Shown here piece by piece: positions 23,456 through 33,100 of a DNA stretch of 34,767 bases. The notes beneath the pieces were generated by a model. That model did no database searches. It was not told the DNA's origin and saw only the letters and a program-made list of their open reading frames with translations. The position numbers and the translations under genes are program-made. How positions within the stretch are numbered: the stretch's first letter is position 1; each line of letters opens with the position of its first letter. Source of the stretch: Polyangiaceae bacterium (lineage in GTDB: Bacteria; Myxococcota_A; Polyangia; Polyangiales; Polyangiaceae); NCBI GenBank assembly GCA_029266615.1, contig JAQSWN010000053.1, positions 1 through 34,767 of the forward strand. The letters run 5' to 3'.

Positions 23456-25028
23456 CGAGACCGCGCGTCAGCTCGCGCAGCTTCGCCAAGTCCACGGGCG
23501 CGGTGATCACGTCGCCGACGCCCTGGGCGAACACGAATTTGACCTCGCTTCCGGCGCGCTTTTTGTCGTGGCCGATGAGCTCGGCCGCCTCCGCTAGCGG
23601 TTCTCGCTCAATCGCGGTGGGGAGGTTCAGCGCTTCCAGCACGGCCTGGGTACGCGCCGCCAGGTCTGCCGGCGTGTGACCCAGGCGCAGGCCGATGCGC
23701 AGCGCCGCGACCATGCCGAGGCTCACCGCTTCGCCGTGCGTGAGCCGCTCGAAGCCGGCCTGCGCCTCTACTGCGTGGCCCACCGTGTGCCCGAGATTCA
23801 GCACCGCGCGGATGCCGGCCTCGCGCGGGTCCGCGCTGACGATGCGCGCCTTCACGCGTATGCATCGGCGCACGATGTCCGTCAGCAGGTCCGCGTCCCG
23901 CGCCGCGATGCCGGCGGTCTCGCGCTCCAAGATCTCGAACAGCTCCGGATCGCCGATAACCGCCGTTTTGACCGCTTCCGCAAGGCCGCTGCGGTAGCCG
24001 CGCTCGGGCTCGGTCTTCAGGTAGTCCACGTCGCACAACACCGCCGACGGCTGCCAGAAGGCGCCCACCGCGTTCTTGGCTTCGCCGAGGTCGACGCCCG
24101 TCTTGCCGCCCACCGAAGCGTCCACCATCGACAGGAGCGTCGTTGGGAGGCCGACCCAGCTCACGCCGCGCATGTAGCTGGCGGCGGTGAACCCGGTCAT
24201 GTCCGTGGTGACGCCGCCCCCGAGCGCGACGAGCTTGCTCTTGCGGTCCAGCCCCGCCGCGAGCGCGGCTTCCAACGCGCGCTGGACCGAGGTGAGCGTC
24301 TTGTTTTGCTCACCCGGCGTAAAATCCAGCCGGGCGAGGCGCTTTTTCGCGCCCTGGAGCAGCTCTTCCAACGGCTTGGCGTGGAGCGGCGCAACGTTGC
24401 CGTCGCTGATCAGAAGAATGGCCGTGCTCGGCTCGCACGCGGCAAGGAGGTGCGCGGGGGCGACCCCGCTGCCGACGTCCACCGCGTACGAAGCCTCGCC
24501 GCTGGCGACCCCGACCGGATCGCGCTTCCACACCGCCAGCGCCTTCAGCGCCACGTCGTGCGTCGACTGGCCGCGCGTCTCGAGCCGGGCGTGCGCTTCT
24601 TGGTACGCGGCCGCGCGCAGCTCCAAGAGCTCCTCCGCGCGGCTCCGCGTGTCACCCGCCAGGTTGGGGCGCGAATGGTCGGAGCCAACGCGCAGCGCGA
24701 CCTCCTCCGGCGTGACTTGAAGGGCGACGACGACGGCTCGATCCACCGCCGCCAGCCGCAGCTCGCGGCGGACCAGACAGCCACCACCCACCGCCACCAC
24801 CGGGGCGTCGCCCGTGCCGTTCAGCACCGCCAGCAGCTCTTCGCGCTCCGCGCGCCGGAACTCGGCTTCGCCCTGCTCCGCGAAGATCCGCGTCACCGCC
24901 GCGCCGAAGCGCGCCTCGATTCGAGAATCCAGGTCCACGAAAGGCCGGCCGGCGAGCTCGGCAACGCGCTTGCCGACACTGGACTTGCCACTGGCCATGA
25001 AGCCGTTGACGATGAGCGGCCGTTTCAT
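23448..25028 (-). CDS. aroKB: Fused shikimate kinase - 3-dehydroquinate synthase
   Basis: One 526-residue protein carries two non-consecutive steps of the shikimate pathway. Residues 1-165 are shikimate kinase: P-loop GFMASGKSS (9-17), FVDLDSRIE, EFRRAEREELL, VVAVGGGCLV, and a lid segment RPNLAGDTRSRAEELLELR. Residues about 185-526 are 3-dehydroquinate synthase: KLVALGGGVTTDMTGFTAAS, PTTLLSMVDASVGGKTGVDL, and zinc-ligand motifs GLAEAVKTAVIGD, NLGHTVGHAVEA and LTHGEAVSLGM. Both active sites look complete. The ATG at 25028 removes a longer N-terminal frame. The fused order (kinase first) differs from the fungal AROM enzyme. It is divergent from dapF with a 78-base gap. Confidence 0.95.
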   Translation of the reverse strand: MKRPLIVNGFMASGKSSVGKRVAELAGRPFVDLDSRIEARFGAAVTRIFAEQGEAEFRRAEREELLAVLNGTGDAPVVAVGGGCLVRRELRLAAVDRAVVVALQVTPEEVALRVGSDHSRPNLAGDTRSRAEELLELRAAAYQEAHARLETRGQSTHDVALKALAVWKRDPVGVASGEASYAVDVGSGVAPAHLLAACEPSTAILLISDGNVAPLHAKPLEELLQGAKKRLARLDFTPGEQNKTLTSVQRALEAALAAGLDRKSKLVALGGGVTTDMTGFTAASYMRGVSWVGLPTTLLSMVDASVGGKTGVDLGEAKNAVGAFWQPSAVLCDVDYLKTEPERGYRSGLAEAVKTAVIGDPELFEILERETAGIAARDADLLTDIVRRCIRVKARIVSADPREAGIRAVLNLGHTVGHAVEAQAGFERLTHGEAVSLGMVAALRIGLRLGHTPADLAARTQAVLEALNLPTAIEREPLAEAAELIGHDKKRAGSEVKFVFAQGVGDVITAPVDLAKLRELTRGLAT

Positions 25029-25106
25029 GGGCGCGGTGTAGCACGGCGCGGCCAAATGAGCGGCAAGGTGGCGGTCTTTCGGAGGGGTTGGTAGCCTCAG
25101 AGCCTC

Positions 25107-25910
25107 ATGTCGCTTCGGTTCGGAAAGTACGAAGGTATAGGCAACGACTTCTTGGTCGTGGACGCCCCGAACGAGAGCGCGCTCGGACCGGAAGACGCGC
25201 AGCGCTTGTGCGATCGCCACTACGGCGTCGGCGGTGACGGTGTGCTGCTCTCCGCGCCGCCCGTGACGCCCGGCGCGCACGGCCGCATGGTGGTGCTCAA
25301 CTCGGACGGCTCGCGGCCGGAAGGCTGCGGCAATGGTCTGCGCTGCGTCGCGCTGTCGCTCGCGCGCAAGACCGGACTACCGCGTACCGAGCTCGTGATC
25401 GATACGGACGCGGGGCCGCGCACGGCCCTCGTGGAGATGCGCGGCCACACCGCGGACGTGACCGTGAGCATGGGCAAGGCGTCGCGCGAGGGCGAGGTCA
25501 AGGCCACGCTGCGCGGCGAAGAGCTCACGTTCCAGCGCATTTCCATGGGCAATCCGCACGCGATCGTGTTCGACGTGCCGTGCTCCGAGGCCGAGCTGGA
25601 CGAGCTCGGTCCACGCCTTTCCAAGTCGCTCGCGCAGGGCACGAACGTGGAATTCGTACGCGCCACGGGTCCGGCCACGTTCGACGTCTTGGTCTGGGAG
25701 CGGGGGGTAGGCCGCACGTTGGCGTGCGGAACCGGAGCCGCCGCCGTCGCGGCGCTGGCCGCCATTACCGATCGTGCGCCGTACGACGCGCCGATCACGC
25801 TGCGACTTCCGGGGGGCCCGCTCTCGCTCACGGTGCGCCGTGAAGACCTCGCCGTCACCCTGCGCGGTCCTGCGCGCTTCGTGTTCTCGGGCGAGGTCCC
25901 CGAGCCGTGA
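25107..25910 (+). CDS. dapF: Diaminopimelate epimerase
   Basis: Cytoplasmic PLP-independent epimerase that turns LL- into meso-diaminopimelate for lysine and peptidoglycan. The 267 residues are the normal length. YEGIGNDFLVVDA is at the N-terminus. The two catalytic cysteines are Cys74 in NSDGSRPEGCGNGLRC and Cys207 in RGVGRTLACGTGAAA; SMGNPHAI also matches. This is the first gene of a plus-strand run; its stop overlaps the GTG start of a signalling gene (GTGA). Coupling of a cell-wall precursor enzyme to signalling proteins is unusual. Confidence 0.96.
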   Translation: MSLRFGKYEGIGNDFLVVDAPNESALGPEDAQRLCDRHYGVGGDGVLLSAPPVTPGAHGRMVVLNSDGSRPEGCGNGLRCVALSLARKTGLPRTELVIDTDAGPRTALVEMRGHTADVTVSMGKASREGEVKATLRGEELTFQRISMGNPHAIVFDVPCSEAELDELGPRLSKSLAQGTNVEFVRATGPATFDVLVWERGVGRTLACGTGAAAVAALAAITDRAPYDAPITLRLPGGPLSLTVRREDLAVTLRGPARFVFSGEVPEP

Positions 25911-27664
25911 TCGGCCAGCGGTCGGCGCCGGAGCTCAACGTCGTCGCCATCGTCCCCGACGCGGCGACCATCGAGCTCATGAGCGCGACCCTGAAGGCTA
26001 GCGGTGACCGCTTGAGCGTGGCCACGGATTTGGCGGAGGGGCTTTCGCGCGTCTCCGCCCAGGTCCCGGACGTGGCGTTCGTGGACGTGACGCTCGGAGA
26101 CAGCGCGGGCCTGGCGGTGTTGCACCACGTGCGGGCGCTGGCGCCGAACGTCGCCGTCTTCGCGCTGACCGGTGCGGACCGACTGGATCTGGGTGTGCAG
26201 GCGGTGGCGCTGGGCGGCGCGGGCGTGTTGGTCCGCCCCATTAGCGGCGACGAGCTGATGAACGCGCTGTCCGACGTGCGTACCCGCATCGGCGAGCGGC
26301 TCGAGCGCGCGGAGCTGCTCCGAGCGGCGCGCAGCGCGGCCCGGGGCGCGTCGATGTCCGGCGACATCGCCGAAATCGCGTCGGCGAAGACGCGCCGCGA
26401 GGCCGCGCATCGCATCGCAAGCGTGCTGGCGGCCGCCTCTGGAGCCGACAAGGCGGTGGTGTATCTGCCGGCCGCGGAAGGGGCGCGCCAGCTGCTACGG
26501 GCGGCGGTGCTGGGCGACGTGTCCAGCGCGCCGACGTTCTGCGAGGAGATGGAGGCACTCACGTTCGCCAAGGAGCACGACCTGAGCGTGGTCCGAATGG
26601 CGCTATTGCGCGAGTTTTCCGGGCTGGTTCTGGTCGGGGGCGGGGAAATGACGGACCCTGGCGAAGCGCAGCAGCCGCTCGTGGATTTGGTGGCGACGCA
26701 GGCCGCGACCGTGCTGTCGCTCATTGGCGCGCGCGAGCAGTCTCACCGCGGCGCGATGAAGGACCCGAGCTCCAGCGCCTACACGTTTGCGTACTTCGTG
26801 GACGTAGCCGGGCGCGAGATCGCGATGGCGCGTCGGCACGGTCGTCGCTTCTCGCTCGCGACGGTCGGGCTGGAGATGGCGCCGGGCTCCGGCGTGGGGG
26901 ACGAGACCGAGCCGACGGTTTTCGGCGCCGAGCGCGTGCTGGGCGCGGTGCGAGACACGGACGTGCTCGCGCGTGTCGACGCGAACGAATTTTACCTGCT
27001 GCTGCCGGAAACCGGCGGCCCGGGCGCGCACGCCTGCCGGCGCCGGATTCTGGCCCAGCTCGGCGCGGTGAGCGGCTCGTCTCCGTTCAGCGCGGCGGTC
27101 GGGGTGGCCACGTTTCCGCACGACGGCTCGGATTTGTCGCAGCTGCTGCGCGTCGCGAAGTTCCGCGCGGACGCCAGCCGCAGCTCGGTGGTCAACACGC
27201 TGTCGCTCGGGGGACTCCCGCTCGGGGCGCTGATCGACGCGTTGCTGGGGCTCGTCCCCGACGCGCAAGCACGCAAGGTCGCGCCCCTGGAGACGCCCCA
27301 TTACATCGAGCTCCCGGTTACGGACGCGATGGGCCTCGTCAGCGGCGCGGTCGCAGAGGCGACGCGCGGAGGGCAGACGCGCGTGCTGTCCACGCTGCGA
27401 GCGGGCTTGTCGCTGGGCAGCGCGGTGCGCGCGGACACGGCTCGTATCGGCAGCGACGTCCTGAAGGTGGAGACGGTGGACGTCTCGCGCGTTCCCGGCT
27501 GCGAGCGGGTGGACGTGCTGATCGTGATCGCCGAGCACGCCACGTACGCGCTCGCAGGTCGAACCGAGGGCAGCTTGGTGCGAGCCGTGCACTCGGCGGA
27601 CCCATTGCTCACGGACCTGCTCGTGGCGCGGCTCTCCGAGGTCGCGGGGAGGCCTTTCGAATGA
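25907..27664 (+). CDS. Receiver domain protein with degenerate GGDEF domain
   Basis: A 585-residue cytoplasmic signalling protein. Residues about 10-125 are a response-regulator receiver: LNVVAIVPDAATIELMSATL, phospho-acceptor Asp60 in VAFVDVTLGDSAGL, then FALTGAD and LVRPIS, where the usual Lys is Arg. Residues 140-280 may be a GAF-like domain (AHRIASVLAAASGADKAVVY). Residues about 290-420 have the order of a GGDEF domain (AYFVDVAGREIAMARRHGRR, then FSLATVGLEM), but the signature is RVDANEF (about 356-362) instead of RYGGDEF. Diguanylate cyclase activity is therefore very unlikely; GTP or protein sensing is possible. The last 160 residues are unassigned. The GTG at 25907 overlaps the dapF stop, and the next gene overlaps again. 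Confidence 0.82.
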   Translation: MIGQRSAPELNVVAIVPDAATIELMSATLKASGDRLSVATDLAEGLSRVSAQVPDVAFVDVTLGDSAGLAVLHHVRALAPNVAVFALTGADRLDLGVQAVALGGAGVLVRPISGDELMNALSDVRTRIGERLERAELLRAARSAARGASMSGDIAEIASAKTRREAAHRIASVLAAASGADKAVVYLPAAEGARQLLRAAVLGDVSSAPTFCEEMEALTFAKEHDLSVVRMALLREFSGLVLVGGGEMTDPGEAQQPLVDLVATQAATVLSLIGAREQSHRGAMKDPSSSAYTFAYFVDVAGREIAMARRHGRRFSLATVGLEMAPGSGVGDETEPTVFGAERVLGAVRDTDVLARVDANEFYLLLPETGGPGAHACRRRILAQLGAVSGSSPFSAAVGVATFPHDGSDLSQLLRVAKFRADASRSSVVNTLSLGGLPLGALIDALLGLVPDAQARKVAPLETPHYIELPVTDAMGLVSGAVAEATRGGQTRVLSTLRAGLSLGSAVRADTARIGSDVLKVETVDVSRVPGCERVDVLIVIAEHATYALAGRTEGSLVRAVHSADPLLTDLLVARLSEVAGRPFE

Positions 27665-29028
27665 GGCAAATCCTCCTGATTGAGCCCGACGTGGACGTGC
27701 TGGGCACGCTCGCCTCGCGGCTGCGTTCGCGGGGCCTGAGTGTCATGATCGCGGACAGCATCGATGGCGTCATGGAGCGCGCGGCGAGCGCAGACGCGCT
27801 GGCGGTGCTCTTGTCCAGCGCGCTCCTCGGCGACGTGGACCGCTTCGAACGTTTGAAGAACCTCGGGACGCTGCGAGACGTGCCGTTCTTCATCCTCGTC
27901 GACAAGCCGGTGGGCGCGTCCCTCGCGCCGGACGAGCTGCCGCATCACGACGTGGAGCTCATCGCGCGGCGGCTGTACGCGATCCCGAACCGCGTCTCGG
28001 TGGGGCCGGAAGAGGGCGGCGACTTTCGCGGGGACCTGCAGCAGGTGAGCAGCGTGGACCTGCTGCAGCTCTTGGCGATGAATCGCCGCAGCGGCACGTT
28101 GTCGATCAACACCCCCGCGGGCAACGGCGAGGTGCGCATCAAGACGGGCGAGATCGTCGACGCCGTGTTCCGGCGCCTGGAGCGGGAGAAGGCGCTGTTC
28201 CGGCTGCTCGGGGAGACGGAAGGAAGCTTCTCGTTCGTCAGCGGCTCGCCTCAATATCTCGAACGAATTCGCACGTCTACCAGCTCGCTGCTGATGGAGG
28301 GCCTCCGCCAGCTGGACGAGGCCGAGCGACTCCGCGTCTCGCTGGACCTCGACGCGACCGCGTTGCTCGCGATCGCGCCGCCCAGCGCCGACATGACCGA
28401 GTCTGCGGCGCGGGTGCTCGAGGCGCTGACCACGCCGCGCACGCTGCCGGAGCTGCTGGACGAGGTCACCCTGCACGACCTGGCGGTGCTCGAGGCGCTG
28501 GAGCTGCTGCTCGAGCAAGGCCTGGTGCGTCGCATCGCCTCGAGCGCGGTGCGGGTGGAGCTCGCGGATCCGGAGCGCATGGCGGTGCTCGCGGCGCTGG
28601 CGAAGCGCGCGGTGCGCAGCGGCTACCGGGGAGCGGCGCGCGTCGTCATCGCGGCCACGCCTCAGCGCCTCGTGACGTTCATGCACGCGACCGCGCGCAT
28701 CGCCGACGCCATCGTTCCGACCGAAGCCGTGCCGGCGGCGCCGGTGCCGTACGCCATCGCCACGCTGCGGCTCGGTGAGGCCGATCTCGAGGTGATGGGC
28801 CTGCCGTTGGTCGAAGCGTACGCGCCGCTCTGGGGCATCGTGCTGCCCGGCGCCGCGGCGCTCGCGCGGCTCGAGCTCGTCGCGGTCGACGCGCTGGACA
28901 CGGCTTGCTCGGTGGCGGCGGTGCCCGTGTTGGAGGCTTCCGGCTTGCTGCAAGAGGGTGACGAAGCCGACCCGGAGCACGTCGCGAATCTGCTGCGAAT
29001 GCTGCTGGAAAAGGCGCTTGGCGGTTGA
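27661..29028 (+). CDS. Pseudo-receiver plus PATAN (DUF4388) protein
   Basis: A 455-residue protein. The first 115 residues follow a receiver fold (MRQILLIEPDVDVLGTLASR) but the phospho-acceptor strand reads LAVLLSSALLGD, so the Asp is missing. Residues about 120-200 are a clear PATAN/DUF4388 domain: FRGDLQQVSSVDLLQLLAMN, RRSGTLSINTPAGNGEVRIK, TGEIVDAVFRRLEREKALFR, then GSFSFVSG. The rest is helical with a second possible winged-helix-like part (ALTTPRTLPELLDEVTLHD). PATAN domains are linked to protein interaction in motility and pilus regulation in cyanobacteria and occur widely in myxobacteria. The ATG overlaps the preceding stop (ATGA) and its own stop overlaps the next start (TTGA). Confidence 0.82.
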   Translation: MRQILLIEPDVDVLGTLASRLRSRGLSVMIADSIDGVMERAASADALAVLLSSALLGDVDRFERLKNLGTLRDVPFFILVDKPVGASLAPDELPHHDVELIARRLYAIPNRVSVGPEEGGDFRGDLQQVSSVDLLQLLAMNRRSGTLSINTPAGNGEVRIKTGEIVDAVFRRLEREKALFRLLGETEGSFSFVSGSPQYLERIRTSTSSLLMEGLRQLDEAERLRVSLDLDATALLAIAPPSADMTESAARVLEALTTPRTLPELLDEVTLHDLAVLEALELLLEQGLVRRIASSAVRVELADPERMAVLAALAKRAVRSGYRGAARVVIAATPQRLVTFMHATARIADAIVPTEAVPAAPVPYAIATLRLGEADLEVMGLPLVEAYAPLWGIVLPGAAALARLELVAVDALDTACSVAAVPVLEASGLLQEGDEADPEHVANLLRMLLEKALGG

Positions 29029-30083
29029 CCCCGCGCATCGCCGTCATCGCCGGAGACGGCATCGGGCCCGAGGTCGTGGGCCAGGCGTTGCTCGTTTTGG
29101 ATGAGCTGCGTCGCGGGGGCGTGGACGTGGACGTGTGGGAGCTGCCGCTCGGCGCCGACCTGTACCTGAAGAGCGGCACGACGTTCCCGCTCGAGCTCCG
29201 CGACGAGGTGCGGCGCACTTGCGCGGCGGTGCTGCTGGGCGCCGTCGGCGATCCCCGCGTGCCGAGCGGCGAGCACGCGCACGACATCCTGCTCGGCATG
29301 CGCACGAGCTGGGACCTTTACGCGAACGTGCGACCCGTGCGCGCGCTGCACGACCGCCTCGTGCCGCTGAAGGGCAAAGCTCGCGGCGACGTGGACCTCG
29401 TGATTTACCGGGAGAATACCGAAGGCCAATACGTCGGCGCCGGGCGCGAGCACGGCCGGGGCACCGCGGCCGAGATCGCGATGAGCCGCGAGGTGCACAC
29501 GCGGCGCGGGGTGGAGCGGCTGCTGCGCGCCGCCTTCGACTTTGCGCACCAACAAAATCAGCCGCTCGTCATGACGGACAAGTCGAACGCCATCCCCGCG
29601 CAAGGCATTTGGCGGAGGGTGCTTCAGGAGCTCCGCGCCGATTACCCGAGCGTGCCGGTCGAGGCGCTCTACGTGGACGCGCTCGCGGCGCGTCTGATCG
29701 AGCAGCCCGAGCGCCACCGGGTGATCGCCGCGAACAACCTGTTCGGCGACATTTTGGCCGACCAGTGCGCCGCTTTGGCCGGCGGCCTGGGCCTCGCACC
29801 GAGCGCGAACCTGCACCCAGCCGTGCCCGGCCATATCGGCTTGTTCGAGCCCGTCCACGGGTCCGCGCCGGACTTGGCCGGTCGAGACGTCGCCAACCCG
29901 CTCGGAGCCATTCGCTCTCTCGGCCTCCTCGTCGAGCACCTCGGCCACGCGGCTGAAGCGCAGCGCATCGAGCGCGCGGCCGAGGAGGTGCTGGCTCGCA
30001 AGGAGTGCACGCGAGACGTGGGAGGCTCGCTCGGGACCATCGCCGCTGGGCGTGCTTTTCGCGAGGTTTTGAGGGCGCTGTAG
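29025..30083 (+). CDS. Isopropylmalate/isocitrate-type NAD-dependent beta-decarboxylating dehydrogenase
   Basis: A 352-residue oxidoreductase of the LeuB/ICDH/tartrate dehydrogenase family, oxidising and decarboxylating a 2-hydroxy-3-carboxy acid. RIAVIAGDGIGPEV is N-terminal. Substrate and metal residues are in place: LGMRTSWDLYANVRP, IYRENTEGQYVG (Arg, Tyr), TDKSNAI (Lys), ALYVDALAARL and NNLFGDILADQ (Asp residues). The cofactor loop HGSAPDLAG carries Asp-Leu as in NAD enzymes, not the Lys-Tyr of NADP-ICDH. The RENTEGQY motif is unlike classical LeuB (RELTGG), so the true substrate (isopropylmalate, isocitrate, homoisocitrate or tartrate) is open. The TTG start overlaps the upstream stop. 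No leuCD is in the window. Confidence 0.88.
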   Translation: MTPRIAVIAGDGIGPEVVGQALLVLDELRRGGVDVDVWELPLGADLYLKSGTTFPLELRDEVRRTCAAVLLGAVGDPRVPSGEHAHDILLGMRTSWDLYANVRPVRALHDRLVPLKGKARGDVDLVIYRENTEGQYVGAGREHGRGTAAEIAMSREVHTRRGVERLLRAAFDFAHQQNQPLVMTDKSNAIPAQGIWRRVLQELRADYPSVPVEALYVDALAARLIEQPERHRVIAANNLFGDILADQCAALAGGLGLAPSANLHPAVPGHIGLFEPVHGSAPDLAGRDVANPLGAIRSLGLLVEHLGHAAEAQRIERAAEEVLARKECTRDVGGSLGTIAAGRAFREVLRAL

Positions 30084-30136
30084 CGGCAAAGCCTCGAAAA
30101 TTCGGCCATCACCCGCGCGTGTGGTACGGCCGAGGC

Positions 30137-33100
30137 ATGATCGGGGCGCCTCCCGCACAAGACGAGCAAGCCCGAATGTCGGGCGCCCGCGGCGATTTCG
30201 TCGCCAGCCTCCCTCGCCGCCTCGAGGTGCTGCGCGCCGCGCTCCGCGCGGTCGAGGACCTGCCGCGCGACCCCGGTCGTATCAACGGTCTGCTGCGCCG
30301 CCTGCACGCGCTCGGCTCCGCGGCGCGCGTGCTCGGCTTCGCCAGCGTCGCCGAGGCGCTGGGCGAGGCCGAGAAGACGCTCCGCCGCGTCGCGCGGAGC
30401 GGTCCTGCGGCCGCGGACTTATCGGATATTGGGCGCGCTTTGGATTTGCTGCCGTCCCTGGTTCTTGGGGCCAAGGTGTCCATCCGCCCGCCCGCGCTGC
30501 CGGAGCCGGCCGGCGCCCCGGCCCCGGACTTCCCGCTCAGCGTGCTGGTTTTCGGTCCGCAGCCGCTGGCGGACTTGCTGTCCGCGTCGGGCGACATGCG
30601 CGTCGTGCAGACCGAGGACCTCGCTAAGGCGCGCGAGCTTTCGCGCGTGTCCGGACCGGATACGGTCGTGATCGACGCGGACCGCAAGGGCGCGCGCGAG
30701 CTGGTCGAGTTGTTCATCAAAGACGAGGCGGTCGAGCCGGTGCCGATCGTGGTCGTCGGTGACTTCTCGAGCCCGGAGCTTTCGACGACGTTCATCGGTC
30801 TCGGCGCCGCGCGCGTGTTGCCCAAGCCGGTGAGCCCGGACGTGCTGCGACGCACCCTGCTGGAGCTGCGCGACACCGGTAGCCCGCAGGTTCACCAGCG
30901 CGAGCCGCTCGGCGACATCAACGTGGCCCAGCTGGTCGATCGCATCGCGATCGAGATCCGTCGCGGTCTCGTGGAGTCCGTCGACCCCGCGAGCCGCAGC
31001 GCGAGCGTCGGATTCGGAGAAGGCACGGACGTCATGGGCGCCGTGTGGGGCGCGGTGGCGCGCCTGCGCGAGCTGGTCACGCTGCGTTCGGACGGAGCCG
31101 TGCGTTTCGAGCCAACGGGGCCGGAAGGGGCGCTTCCCTTCGCGCCCTGGAACGACGACCGGCGTGTCGGTGAGCGTGGCGCCAAGGATGGACGCGCCGG
31201 AGACGGCGTCTCGCTGCGCGGGCGTCGGGTGGTCGTGGCCGACGACGACCCGGCCGTGGTTTGGTTCCTGAGCGGCATCCTCAAGGCGGTGGGCGCGGAA
31301 GTGTACGAGGCGCACGACGGCGAGCGCGCGTTCGAGCTCACCGCGTCGCTCTGGCCGGACCTGGTCGTCAGCGACGTGCTCATGCCGAAGCTGGACGGCT
31401 TCTCGCTCTGCGCCGAGATCAAGCGGGACGTCGCGGTGCGCGACGTGCCCGTGATCTTGCTGTCGTGGAAGGAGGATCTGCTGCAGCGCGTCCGCGAGCT
31501 GGGCGGAGACGCCGACGGCTACCTGCGCAAGGAAGCGGCCGCGTCGACCGTCGTCGAGAGGCTGCGGGAGGTGCTGCGGCCGCGTTCGCGCGTGGAGCAA
31601 CGCGTGGCGAGTGGCGGTGAGGTGCGGGGTCGCCTCGATGGCCTAACACCGCGCCTGGTGCTCGAGCTGGCGTGCCGGGCCAAGCGCGATGTGCGCGTAA
31701 GCATTAGGGATTCGTCCTATCTATACGAAGTACAGATCCGCAGCGGCGCGCCCCGAACCGCTATCCGCAGCGCCAACGACGGCAGCTTCGAGCGCGGCGA
31801 GGCCGTCCTTTCGATGCTGCTCGGCGTGAGCGCGGGCCGTTTCGTCATCGAGCCGGATTCGTCGGCCTGCCGGGCGGAGCTGTCGGGCAGCTTGCACGAG
31901 CAGCTCGCGGCGCCGGTCGCGCGCGCTCGCGCCGCGCAGAAGGCGCTCAGCGCAGGCGCCCTGGCGAGCGTCACGCGCGTGGCGTTCGATACGGCGCGGG
32001 TCGGCGGCTACCTCGAGTGCACCCCCGAGCCTGCGCAAGGGCTGCTGCGCGAGCTGCTCACCGGCGCGTCCCCGCGCGACTTGCTCACGAGCGGCCGCGC
32101 GCCCGCGCGGCTGCTGGAAGCGGTGCTGTCGGACTTCGCGCGGCGTGGCGGCATCCTGCGGGTAGAGACGTCTGGGGGCATCGAGGACATTTCACAAACG
32201 CGCGTCCCGCCCGCCACGGATGTCAGCTTGGCCGCTCTGCCGCTTCCGGAGGCGGAGCTCACGCTTAGGCCCCCTCCTGCCGCAGCGCAGCCGGAGGCGC
32301 CGCCCGTTTCGCAACGCCGCCCCCCGGCTATCTACTCGCAGCCGCCGGGCAAAGAGCTGGAGTCCGCGGACGCCGGCTGGTTCTCGTTTCAAATCGAGCC
32401 GAGCGCGGCGCCGCCCGAAGCTGCGCCTGTCGCGGCGCCGCCGCTCAAGCGCTCCGAGGATCCGCTGCGCAAGACGCTCAACTCGTCCTCGGCGCCGCCG
32501 GCCGCGGAGGACCTCGAGCTGCCGGGCGCCTCCGTGCCAGTCGAGCGGGGCCACCGCCCGGAGCCGCGCACGGACACGCTCGGCAGCGCCGGCAACGAAG
32601 CCGCCGCCGCGCTGGCCGCGATCGCGAAGGCCGAAGCGGTAGAAGTCCTGGAACCGGCCGCGGTCGCGGAGGTGGCGCCGCCGTCGTCCAAACGCGGGGG
32701 TAAGTCGCCGGTCGCGCCCATCGCTCGACCGCCGCGCCCGGCCGCTTCGCCTGCAGCGCCGGCCGTGGAGGTGGACGACCCGCTCGCCCAGGCGTTGCTC
32801 GACACGCCCTCGCCCGTATTCTCCGAGCAAGAGCCGAGGCCACTCGGGCAAACCTTGCCGCTCGCGGCCATGGAGCCCGTCGTCGAGCCCCCGCCCGCGC
32901 CCTTCGCCCAGCCAGAGAAACCGTTCACGAAGACGCTCCCGCTCGCAGCGGCCCCGCCGAGCTCGGACGTCTCCACGCAGCCTCCCCAAGCTGCGCCGCG
33001 CACCCCCGTGAGCTCCCAGGCGCCGGGGAAGAAGACGCCTGCGACCGAGAAGGCGCCGACTCCCCCGACTCCCTCGTCGAACGACGCGGAGAGTGGCGGG

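Noticed and set aside
25220..26724. Minus-strand frames of 290-400 codons opposite dapF and the receiver gene
   Set aside because: The sense strand carries the DapF catalytic motifs and the receiver domain; the antisense frames have neither domains nor starts in sensible places.
27301..30158. Minus-strand frames of about 500-560 codons opposite the PATAN and dehydrogenase genes
   Set aside because: The plus strand encodes recognisable domains there; the antisense products are His/Arg/Ala-rich with no domain.
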